Part shown: piece after piece, positions 8,304 through 14,921 of the stretch
How the letters are laid out: the number at the start of each line of letters is the position of its first letter
How positions within the stretch are numbered: position 1 is the first letter of the stretch
NCBI GenBank assembly: GCA_013154205.1
Contig: JAADCY010000146.1
Span: forward strand, 1-47,831
Source of the DNA: Thermoproteota archaeon
GTDB lineage: Archaea; Thermoproteota; Thermoprotei_A; Sulfolobales; Desulfurococcaceae
Direction of reading: 5' to 3'
DNA length: 47,831 nt
Notes under the pieces: model-generated
The model's database searches: none
What the model saw: only the letters and a program-made list of their open reading frames with translations
Told to the model about the DNA's origin: nothing
Translations under genes and position numbers: made by a program

Positions 8304-8708
8304 ATGACAACCATATTCAAACCAGCAGATAAAAAACTACCATACCAGTACGAGGCCGAATTCAACTCAAAAACACAAATAAAAACCAGATACGGCTACG
8401 GCCTTAGATTCCTAGAGCTATGGTTCCCGAAAAACATGGATCTAGAGACCGTGAAATACTATGTAGCATATATAGGCAACTACCTAGCAAAACATGGCAT
8501 AGACAGTTATGCCTCAATATATGTTCCAAACAAATACGGTTTCCGCAGAGTATTATTCAGTCTCAACTGGCCTAAAGGAGTACGTGGTCTCAACAAAATA
8601 GTATATGATATTTTGAGAAAACTGAAAGAAAAGGGTGTCAAGGGAGAGTTTACAGCAGTAGACTATCATAGCTGGTCAGGGCAAAAAGTTTTGTATAGTA
8701 CGTGGTGA
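8304..8708 (+). CDS. Hypothetical protein (134 aa)
   Basis: Start ATG follows GGTGA by four bases, and a CTTAAATA box at 8263-8270 supplies the promoter. It is a soluble alpha/beta protein rich in Tyr and Lys with no recognised motif. The gene ends TGG TGA, so its last Trp codon forms the ribosome-binding sequence for the next gene. It forms a two- to four-gene unit with 8714-9934. Confidence 0.6.
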   Translation: MTTIFKPADKKLPYQYEAEFNSKTQIKTRYGYGLRFLELWFPKNMDLETVKYYVAYIGNYLAKHGIDSYASIYVPNKYGFRRVLFSLNWPKGVRGLNKIVYDILRKLKEKGVKGEFTAVDYHSWSGQKVLYSTW

Positions 8709-8713
8709 TAGCC

Positions 8714-9598
8714 GTGCAGGTACTGGTTCGTAAGCCTATAAATACGCAGTATAAGGCCCAGATACCCCGTCAAGCCGATATACGCTTTCTCGGCCAAGTA
8801 TATCTCGACCCAGAAACCGTGGCGGAGACCCCGGACGGAAAAATAGTCGTAGTAGCTCTACCGGTCGATACCCAGGGCGTGAACAAGCCACGTAGCATCT
8901 ACTACCTCGTCATAGACCTAGACACACTGGCCGAGAAAGGTATAGACAAAGCAGTAGTGGACAAGGGAAGCCTATCCACAGATCCCCTCGAAGCTCTCAA
9001 GAAATACATGAGAATACTAAAGAAATACCAAGCTACACCTCCACGTAGACTCGTAGATATCTATGAGCTGAGCCGTATGGTGCCCCGCACACAGAGCATC
9101 ACCATGATGCCGAGCCGTACCGCCCTAGAGTACGCGATACTCTTCAACAGCAGTGGACACCAGTATGGTGAATCCGAGGGCTTCCTAGACACGATACGTG
9201 ACACCCTAGCCCTCATGAGGGGAGAACCACTACTGAAACCAGAGCTCCTACGCCACGAGAACGGCATAACATGGATCGTGACACCGGGAGCAAAGGCCCC
9301 GTTCCTAGGTGCCACGGACTTCCTAGAAGCAGTAGAAAAGCTCGGAAAACTAGAACCACTAGAACTACCCGGGCGCGGCAAGGGATACCTATCCGTTGTC
9401 AAAGCCCTCAGAGAGCGGGGACGTGACCTAGGCGGGTGGAGCAACATAGTGGCAAAATGGATACAGCTCGTCGGTAAACCATTAAAGGCCTATATACTGT
9501 ACACGGAGAAGCCCGGCCTATACCCCGAGTACTTGGTGCTGGTAGGAAAGAATGGGAAAACACTATTGGTTAAAACATGGAAAACACTAGGATGGTGA
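8714..9598 (+). CDS. Hypothetical protein (294 aa)
   Basis: I chose the GTG four bases after GGTGAT; in-frame GTGs at 8702 and 8705 overlap the upstream gene. The protein is soluble alpha/beta with a beta-rich N-terminus (KIVVVALPVD, IYYLVIDLD) and a C-terminal strand pair (YLVLVGKNGKTLLVKTW). No catalytic motif is recognised. It ends TGG TGA, again carrying the next gene's ribosome-binding site. Base composition is richer in GC than the genes just downstream. Confidence 0.6.
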   Translation: MQVLVRKPINTQYKAQIPRQADIRFLGQVYLDPETVAETPDGKIVVVALPVDTQGVNKPRSIYYLVIDLDTLAEKGIDKAVVDKGSLSTDPLEALKKYMRILKKYQATPPRRLVDIYELSRMVPRTQSITMMPSRTALEYAILFNSSGHQYGESEGFLDTIRDTLALMRGEPLLKPELLRHENGITWIVTPGAKAPFLGATDFLEAVEKLGKLEPLELPGRGKGYLSVVKALRERGRDLGGWSNIVAKWIQLVGKPLKAYILYTEKPGLYPEYLVLVGKNGKTLLVKTWKTLGW

Positions 9599-9604
9599 TT
9601 GGAT

Positions 9605-9829
9605 ATGACAGGCGTAACTTATGCGGATGATTTCATAGTTGATACATCAGAATATAATACATCTAGAGTTAAATCGAAATCTAGAACACCAATAGATTAT
9701 ATACGTTTATCACCACCAATTGCAAACAATATAGTTGTTCAACCATACATTGTTTATAATGAAGTTTATAATGAACTAAAAAGACATGGATTTCCTCCAA
9801 TAATGGTGTGGAGACAAATAGACAAATAA
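9605..9829 (+). CDS. AT-rich hypothetical protein (74 aa), possibly truncated
   Basis: ATG follows GGTGA; a TTG two codons earlier is an alternative. The protein has no recognised motif. Its TAA stop is followed two codons later, in the same frame, by the 32-aa helix-turn-helix peptide at 9836-9934. One nonsense change could therefore have split a protein of about 109 residues with a C-terminal HTH. Base composition shifts sharply to AT here relative to the operon upstream. Confidence 0.5.
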   Translation: MTGVTYADDFIVDTSEYNTSRVKSKSRTPIDYIRLSPPIANNIVVQPYIVYNEVYNELKRHGFPPIMVWRQIDK

Positions 9830-9835
9830 AGAAAT

Positions 9836-9934
9836 ATGAAAACGATAGGGATATTAAAGATAGCGGAAAAACTCAGTGAAAAAGGAATAAAAGTAAGTGA
9901 AGCAACTGTATATCGTATAATAAAAACATTATGA
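9836..9934 (+). CDS. Short helix-turn-helix peptide (32 aa), possibly the end of the preceding gene
   Basis: The peptide ILKIAEKLSEKGIKVSEATV plus YRIIKTL has the spacing of a helix-turn-helix, very like the recombinase tail at 39083-39694 (RIAERLGVSRATVYRYL). It is in frame with 9605-9829, separated by one TAA and two codons. Either it is a remnant read only by stop readthrough or a separately initiated miniprotein; no strong ribosome-binding site precedes its ATG. It overlaps the end of the convergent gene by six bases. Confidence 0.45.
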   Translation: MKTIGILKIAEKLSEKGIKVSEATVYRIIKTL

Positions 9935-10882
9935 GGATAGTTTAACAACAATATCATCCAGGTCAGTTCTTATAACCTTATTTTTTAAAATTGCTTGCAT
10001 TATTGCTTGCATTGCTATATTTATTGCTGTATCCTTGTCAAGTTTGTCAAGTACTGGTAACTCTAGTAGTCTATCCTTTGTTTCTTCATCAACTTCAATG
10101 GTGATTCCAACTTTGGCTATTATTTTTCTGTTGTCTTGGTTTTTATTCTCTTTTTTATTCTCTATCTCTACTGTTTTTGTTTTCTCCTCTTTCTCCTCTA
10201 GATCTTTTAACTCCTCATATAGTTTTTTAAACTCCTCTTTAAGTTTCTGCTCATGGACTTCCTCTATTTTTGTTTTTAATTCATACTTAAATTCTCTTAT
10301 TATATTATTGTACTCTATGATTACATATTTTTTCGGTAATAATCTGTAACCTTTTACAAAACTATAGAATTCACCACCACCATGCTGGCAACAGAAGTAA
10401 GGACAAAGTACGTCATCCTCCTTACATTCATCACAAAGATTCTTCTCACACCTTTCTGTCGATTTCAATAATGCAAATCCGTAGTGTAGGCCAATCGAAG
10501 TACACTTACCTACGTATTTTGGCGGTACAGTACCTGGTGGTGCCACTATGATGTCATCGTAGTCGAAACGTCCACACGTTATTTTGTCGTCTGCCAACTC
10601 GAAATATCTTTTAGCGATGTTAAAAAGCCGGTCATACTTTTCGCATCTCTCAGCAATTTTAGCAATTTCTTCTCTATTTATTACAATATTACGAATACTG
10701 AATAGTTGGCTGATAACAAAATCAATAACGGTTTTAGGGTTTTGGATATTTTGAATTGGAATTCGGTTACCATATAATGATATATATAATTGATTAACAA
10801 TAAGATCAAGAAGATTATTAAGATCCTTGGAGTTAGAGTTTGAGTTTTTAGAGTTTTGTACCCTTTTCACGTTTTTCACCAT
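9929..10882 (-). CDS. Cys-containing coiled-coil protein with VDEET C-terminal domain (317 aa)
   Basis: A Ser/Asn-rich N-terminus is followed by a helical region, then a Cys-rich segment (about residues 135-170: CEKNLCDECKEDDVLCPYFCCQ) that probably binds zinc or an Fe-S cluster. A Lys/Glu-rich coiled coil covers about 200-250. The C-terminus contains VDEETKDRLLELPVLDK, closely matching the whole small protein at 29401-29583. Strongly AT-rich compared with its neighbours. Promoter carries a CTAG-N8-CTAG site between TATA box and ATG, so it is probably repressed by the element's own regulator. Function unknown. Confidence 0.65.
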   Translation of the reverse strand: MVKNVKRVQNSKNSNSNSKDLNNLLDLIVNQLYISLYGNRIPIQNIQNPKTVIDFVISQLFSIRNIVINREEIAKIAERCEKYDRLFNIAKRYFELADDKITCGRFDYDDIIVAPPGTVPPKYVGKCTSIGLHYGFALLKSTERCEKNLCDECKEDDVLCPYFCCQHGGGEFYSFVKGYRLLPKKYVIIEYNNIIREFKYELKTKIEEVHEQKLKEEFKKLYEELKDLEEKEEKTKTVEIENKKENKNQDNRKIIAKVGITIEVDEETKDRLLELPVLDKLDKDTAINIAMQAIMQAILKNKVIRTDLDDIVVKLSS

Positions 10883-10884
10883 TT

Positions 10885-10914
10885 CTAGTTATATATCTAG
10901 AAAGATATAAAAAG
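10885..10914 (-). promoter_or_regulatory. CTAG-N8-CTAG operator and TATA box (class I)
   Basis: On the minus strand a CTTTTTATATC box (10914-10904) is followed 14 bases from its start by CTAG-ATATATAA-CTAG (10900-10885), flanked by TTT and AAA to give a near-perfect palindrome, then the ATG three bases later. Binding here would cover the transcription start, so repression is the likely effect. Confidence 0.65.
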
Positions 10915-10939
10915 ATTAACTATATAGATGCTCCAAGAA

Positions 10940-11476
10940 CTATATAGGCAGTACCTTCTCTACCAGTAACGGCTCATGAGCCAATATATACTGTGCTATA
11001 GCCCTCCTGATAGCCTCGCCAACACTAATACCCTGCCTTCTAGCCAACCGGTACAACCGCTCCATGAGCTCCTCCGTAGCCTTAAACGTGTAAACCCTCA
11101 TCTCCCTAGCATGTCGTGTGATCTTAAACGGGTTTTTACCCATGTTTTTCTCGACATAATAGGCTGTCAGCATCGCCAGAGCGGCGATCGTCTTTGTACT
11201 ATGTACTGATAACGTGCGACGTATAATATTGATTAGCTCTATCTCTCTCCTATTATTATATGATGATAAATATATATCATGCGTACTACCATCATGATAT
11301 CCTGGATCATATATTTGTTCACCATATATATCATGGAGAGCTTCTATTATGTATTTCAAGCCGTAGCGTAGATAGTGTCTATAGCCGAAGCTGTCACCGG
11401 CCTCGTAGTTGAAAAAACTAGTTATTTTTGCCGGAAGCGGTATGCGCATGTATGGTTTGTCTAAATTATATTTCAT
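10940..11476 (-). CDS. Protein with C-terminal ribbon-helix-helix domain (178 aa)
   Basis: The last 50 residues read as a ribbon-helix-helix domain: a strand (MRVYTFKATEEL), a helix (MERLYRLARRQG) and a second helix after ISVGEAIRRAI. The N-terminal 120 residues are unrecognised and helical. It is the last gene of the recombination operon; its ATG overlaps the RadA-like gene's stop (TAGATG). Possible roles are a transcription regulator of the element or a partition protein, since RHH proteins do both. Confidence 0.65.
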   Translation of the reverse strand: MKYNLDKPYMRIPLPAKITSFFNYEAGDSFGYRHYLRYGLKYIIEALHDIYGEQIYDPGYHDGSTHDIYLSSYNNRREIELINIIRRTLSVHSTKTIAALAMLTAYYVEKNMGKNPFKITRHAREMRVYTFKATEELMERLYRLARRQGISVGEAIRRAIAQYILAHEPLLVEKVLPI

Positions 11477-12337
11477 CTAGACCACCAGTTTCACGTCTAT
11501 ACCCTTGCCCGGCACACGTCCCTGTCCCTGTGTCTTGTATATTCTTACCTCGAATAATTTGGTCTGCGGCGGATAGCGGCGCGATATATTAGCGTAGACA
11601 CCGCATATGGTTTCCTGTCCGGGCACTACTCGTTCCCGTAGCGTTATCCATTTCTCCTTGACCGCAAACCTTGACTTACCGCCGAACGGTAGTAGTTCGA
11701 AGTCGCTCTTCACGTTCTTGCCGAACGGACTGCTGGGCTGGTCTATTACTAATACCTGTGCTTTGGCCACGTTAGCGAATATCTTGAGCTTCATTGCTAG
11801 CTGTGTCAGTATGCTCAGTATCCTTCCACGCTCATCCATAGATGCGACCGCGAATTTCTGGAATATTGGGAACCCGATGCTGTCTATTATGTAGAGGTCG
11901 AAAGTCTTGCTGTAGATATCCCCGTTGCTCAGCGGAGGCTTGGCGTGTTCTTTCTTGGTGCTTGGATCCGCTATTTTCTGCACTAGGTTGATGAAGGTGT
12001 CCGGGTTAGGCTGGTATATGTATAGTATGTTGCCATAGTTTTTGAACTCGTCCTCATCAAGGTTTTTCTCCGTGTCGATATAGAGCACGGTCTTGCCTAG
12101 ACGTGCATAGTACTTGGCGAGCCAGATGGCGAACGATGTCTTACCCGTACCGGTGTCACCATACAGCATGAATATATCGTAACCCACTACTTTTAGGAGC
12201 CATTTATAGATAGTGTCTGGTATGGTCGATTGTTGTTGCTGTTGCTGTTGCTTAGAGCCTTGACTGGTATTGAGCTGGACATGTCTTTGGGGTTGGGCCT
12301 TAGGGTTTGAGGCCATGTTTTTAGGCTTTAGGCTCAC
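11477..12337 (-). CDS. RadA/RecA-superfamily ATPase (286 aa)
   Basis: Walker A is GDTGTGKTS (residues 60-68), the segment after it contains LYIDTEKN, and Walker B is YIIDSIG near residue 150, as in RadA/RadB/KaiC-type ATPases. It lacks the N-terminal helix-hairpin-helix domain of full-length RadA and instead starts with a 40-residue polar tail containing seven Gln in a row, so it is RadB-like in length. Probably a strand-exchange or recombination-mediator ATPase. It lies between the Cas4-like nuclease gene and the RHH gene in one operon. Confidence 0.8.
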   Translation of the reverse strand: MSLKPKNMASNPKAQPQRHVQLNTSQGSKQQQQQQQSTIPDTIYKWLLKVVGYDIFMLYGDTGTGKTSFAIWLAKYYARLGKTVLYIDTEKNLDEDEFKNYGNILYIYQPNPDTFINLVQKIADPSTKKEHAKPPLSNGDIYSKTFDLYIIDSIGFPIFQKFAVASMDERGRILSILTQLAMKLKIFANVAKAQVLVIDQPSSPFGKNVKSDFELLPFGGKSRFAVKEKWITLRERVVPGQETICGVYANISRRYPPQTKLFEVRIYKTQGQGRVPGKGIDVKLVV

Positions 12338-12350
12338 AGGTGTTCACCTC

Positions 12351-13034
12351 CTACTTATTATTATTTAGCTGTGAATCTGTGTTTAGGAGCCAGTAACGGT
12401 ACTTCCTACAAATAATGTTGTAGGGACAGTTATCACACTCCCATGCCACGTCCGGGCCCCTTGGCGGCAACTCCTTCTTGATACTGGATATCAGTATATT
12501 GGCACGGTGTAGTGTTTCTTGCCAGAGCTTCTCATCCGGGTAGCCCGGCGTGGCCTCGACCACTAGGCGGCGCTTATCCACTATTATGAGCCAATACATC
12601 TCAGCACCAACCATCTTCGCATAGGCGTTAGCCTGCATAATATACATTGGCTTCGCATCCGTCTCCGGGTTCCCGAACTTGAACTCATACACCACGTTAT
12701 CGTGTAGCATGTCTATCCTTCCCTTCAACACCCAGCCCCCACCGAGGCTGTGCTCGACGGGTACCTCGTACTCGGCGCCACGGAACGTGTTGCCGAGCAC
12801 CTTGGGGAGGAGCTCGTGGAGTGCTTTCCCTATAAGGACGGAGGAGTTAGCGGTTATCGGGTGGGCGTTGAACACTATGTTAAAGAACGCTTTACGGAGA
12901 CAATTTGTTACCTCGGTCACATAGATGTCTCCCGGGTTACGGGGCCGTAGATCATATGTTGTTAGGGCCCGCCTGATAAGGGCTTCGAGGCGACTCTTCT
13001 CCCTTAGAAGCTCCTCATCCATCAAGCCCACCAT
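12351..13034 (-). CDS. Cas4-like RecB-family nuclease (227 aa)
   Basis: The PD-(D/E)XK active site is visible: His73 (GKALHEL), Asp108 (GRIDML), Glu117-x-Lys119 (YEFKFG) and Gln134...Tyr138 (QANAY). Cys45 together with Cys200-x2-Cys203-x5-Cys209 supplies the four ligands of an Fe-S cluster, the hallmark of Cas4 and related exonucleases. No cas genes or CRISPR array are nearby; it sits with an SSB-like protein and a RadA-like ATPase. It is therefore more likely a recombination end-processing nuclease than a CRISPR adaptation protein. Confidence 0.85.
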   Translation of the reverse strand: MVGLMDEELLREKSRLEALIRRALTTYDLRPRNPGDIYVTEVTNCLRKAFFNIVFNAHPITANSSVLIGKALHELLPKVLGNTFRGAEYEVPVEHSLGGGWVLKGRIDMLHDNVVYEFKFGNPETDAKPMYIMQANAYAKMVGAEMYWLIIVDKRRLVVEATPGYPDEKLWQETLHRANILISSIKKELPPRGPDVAWECDNCPYNIICRKYRYWLLNTDSQLNNNK

Positions 13035-13036
13035 AT

Positions 13037-13375
13037 TTATCCCCTCACGGCTATGCTCATAAGGTGCTTAGCTATCATGTCGAAGGGAGCCTTAGCCATA
13101 ACAAGAGTGCCAACACCCTTGACGCCTACAACCACCACTACAGGCTCCCCGGTCTCCCCCACGAGACCGACACGATACTCTGCGACATATCCCCCGTCAC
13201 CGGTGTGGAGATCACGGTGCACACTATGCTTATCAACACCGGTCACAACACCTATGTCACGACGGACAATATCGTCTATACGTATATGTTCTAGATAGCG
13301 TTTTATCAAGACAGTGTTCACGCCGTGCTGGTATATGCCCCGGGCAAGCATAGTCATACCGGTACACCCCATCAT
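13037..13375 (-). CDS. Hypothetical protein in recombination operon (112 aa)
   Basis: A beta-rich protein with a run of Val and Gly strands in the C-terminal half (EPVVVVVGVKGVGTLVMAK). It lies between the OB-like acidic-tail protein and the Cas4-like nuclease with almost no intergenic space. Start is uncertain: in-frame Mets occur at positions 1, 2, 7 and 9. No family is recognised; the strand pattern would fit a second small OB-like or accessory DNA-binding subunit. Confidence 0.55.
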   Translation of the reverse strand: MMGCTGMTMLARGIYQHGVNTVLIKRYLEHIRIDDIVRRDIGVVTGVDKHSVHRDLHTGDGGYVAEYRVGLVGETGEPVVVVVGVKGVGTLVMAKAPFDMIAKHLMSIAVRG

Positions 13376-13383
13376 GGTTACAC

Positions 13384-14016
13384 CTAGACGTTCTCGGGTG
13401 CCGGGAGATCCTCGGGTATATCGACATCTACCGTGTTGTCCTCCTCGGCCTCAGGCTCGACACCGGCTTGTTGTTCCTCTACCGGTTGTTCTCCCTGTTC
13501 CGTGTTCTGCTCCGTTGCCGCTTGCTCGTCGAGCGGTATATAGCCCCATACATTTACAGATGACAGTACACGGCCATCCGGCATCTCACGCTCCTTCTTC
13601 TTACCAACAACAATAATAATATCCCCGGCGAAACTATCAGCTATGTACTCGGCATCATCCCTGTTGTCGAAGAACAGGCTTATCCACTCATTAGTGTTAG
13701 GATCTAGTGCCCCTATCTTGTAGTTGCCGCTGGCTGTCTCCTTGATTATCACCTTTGTCGGTATGGCTACTACCATTACATCTACTACTATGCCGTTGCC
13801 GAGAGTATATGTTGTGGAATAACTATTTGTTGCTTGGAGCTCTGCCACTACCTGGTCACGTATCATTCCGAGTTCTTCCTTGCTTACGCGTTTCTTGGAG
13901 GCATAGGTTACTACTTCGCAGATGCGCTCTATCCATGCCTTGTTAAATCCCTTGCTAGTGTAATACTCGATACATTGGTTCTTGGATTTGAACCTGGGCA
14001 TACGGGTTTCACCCAT
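13384..14016 (-). CDS. SSB-like protein: beta domain with acidic C-terminal tail (210 aa)
   Basis: A helical N-terminus (1-62) is followed by a beta-rich region (about 70-160; VVDVMVVAIPTKVIIKE, DIIIVVGKKKERE) that could be an OB fold, and a 45-residue tail full of Glu, Gln and Asp. A DNA-binding core plus an acidic tail for partner recruitment is the layout of single-stranded DNA-binding proteins. Position at the head of the operon with RadA-like and Cas4-like genes supports it. The fold is inferred, not recognised by motif. The ATG lies about 29 bases after CTTAAATA, so the mRNA is probably leaderless. Confidence 0.55.
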   Translation of the reverse strand: MGETRMPRFKSKNQCIEYYTSKGFNKAWIERICEVVTYASKKRVSKEELGMIRDQVVAELQATNSYSTTYTLGNGIVVDVMVVAIPTKVIIKETASGNYKIGALDPNTNEWISLFFDNRDDAEYIADSFAGDIIIVVGKKKEREMPDGRVLSSVNVWGYIPLDEQAATEQNTEQGEQPVEEQQAGVEPEAEEDNTVDVDIPEDLPAPENV

Positions 14017-14045
14017 TCTATATATATGGCTAGAGAAGGTATTTA
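14017..14045 (-). promoter_or_regulatory. Promoter with degenerate CTAG element before the recombination operon
   Basis: CTTAAATA (14045-14038, minus strand) is followed, 14 bases from its start, by CTAG-CCATAT-ATAG and then GAATG at the start codon. It resembles the class I CTAG-N8-CTAG promoters but with a six-base spacer and one changed half-site, so membership in that group is only possible. Confidence 0.4.
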
Positions 14046-14105
14046 AGCCGGGGGTGCCCGAAACTAGGGATGGAGAAAAGTGAAAGTATTACCTTTTGTA
14101 AAAAA

Positions 14106-14567
14106 TCATCGCCTTACACGGGCAACAACCGGTACTGGGACAGGCTTCCATACACGTGGCGACGGCGTCGGCCTTACACGTACAGCCGTAGCGATCCCCA
14201 TCCTTACCAGCTCGTTGGCTACACGCTTAGCGTTCGGCCCCGTCAATACCGGTATAGCCCACGACGGGAGCTTCAAATGCCTATAGACATACTCTACTAG
14301 CTGTTTAACCTCCTGTGTAAGCTGAGGATTGTGATAGTGCTTCTTACTCAACGCTATCAGATAGAATAACCGCTCCCGGAACAACGCCTTATCCATCGGT
14401 ATCCGTTGTCCCCTACTATTATATGTCCATCCACGCTTATAGTCACGGAGAATAAGGGCCGCTATCCCCGCCGCCGTGACAGGGTTCACGCCATACCCGG
14501 GAACCCATACACCCTCGTTTCTTGCATATGCAGACAAATGCCCCTCATACTTGTTCATACGAACCAT
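14106..14567 (-). CDS. Basic hypothetical protein (153 aa)
   Basis: Translationally coupled to Val/Thr-repeat protein B: the upstream TAA and this ATG share a base. The protein is basic, helical in the centre, and ends in a Pro/Arg/Val-rich tail (VRVRPTPSPRVWKPVPVPV). The segment PGYGVNPVTAAGIAALILRDYK might form a membrane-associated helix. No family is recognised. A T6 run just past the stop on the minus strand (TTTTTTACAAAAGG) is a likely archaeal terminator. Confidence 0.55.
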   Translation of the reverse strand: MVRMNKYEGHLSAYARNEGVWVPGYGVNPVTAAGIAALILRDYKRGWTYNSRGQRIPMDKALFRERLFYLIALSKKHYHNPQLTQEVKQLVEYVYRHLKLPSWAIPVLTGPNAKRVANELVRMGIATAVRVRPTPSPRVWKPVPVPVVARVRR

Positions 14568-14884
14568 TACACTGCCACCCTACGCACAGCTAATTCCTTC
14601 TTATGTGTGGCTTCAAGCTCGGAGGAAGGGGTGGGGGAATGCACTACCTGGTGCAATACAACTGTGTTGAAGTAAGTATGAATCCGTGTGACTGGCTTAG
14701 TAATATATACTGTCCTATAATGGGTTACGTACACAGTATTTAGATGTGTAACTATATCGCTCACAATATCCGATACATGCGTAGATATAATGGTTGGATG
14801 AACAACCTTTGTAATTGTACTAGTAACAATACTGGTAATAGTACCTGTTTCGGGAGTTACAGCTACATTTACCAAGACCCCCAC
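14567..14884 (-). CDS. Val/Thr-repeat protein B (105 aa)
   Basis: An alternating Val/Thr/Ile pattern (TITSIVTSTITKVV, STHVSDIVSDIVTHLNTVYV) and the family motif YITKPVTRIHTYFNTVV mark it as a relative of the proteins at 1436, 17439 and 18493. The C-terminal 20 residues are charged. Beta-strand content should be high, possibly fibrous. It is coupled to the basic 153-aa protein. Confidence 0.6.
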   Translation of the reverse strand: MGVLVNVAVTPETGTITSIVTSTITKVVHPTIISTHVSDIVSDIVTHLNTVYVTHYRTVYITKPVTRIHTYFNTVVLHQVVHSPTPSSELEATHKKELAVRRVAV

Positions 14885-14921
14885 CCCTATAAATGACTAG
14901 GAGATACTGTATATTTATTTA

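Noticed and set aside
12351..13034. CRISPR adaptation Cas4
   Set aside because: The nuclease has Cas4-type residues, but no cas1, cas2 or array is present and its neighbours are recombination genes.
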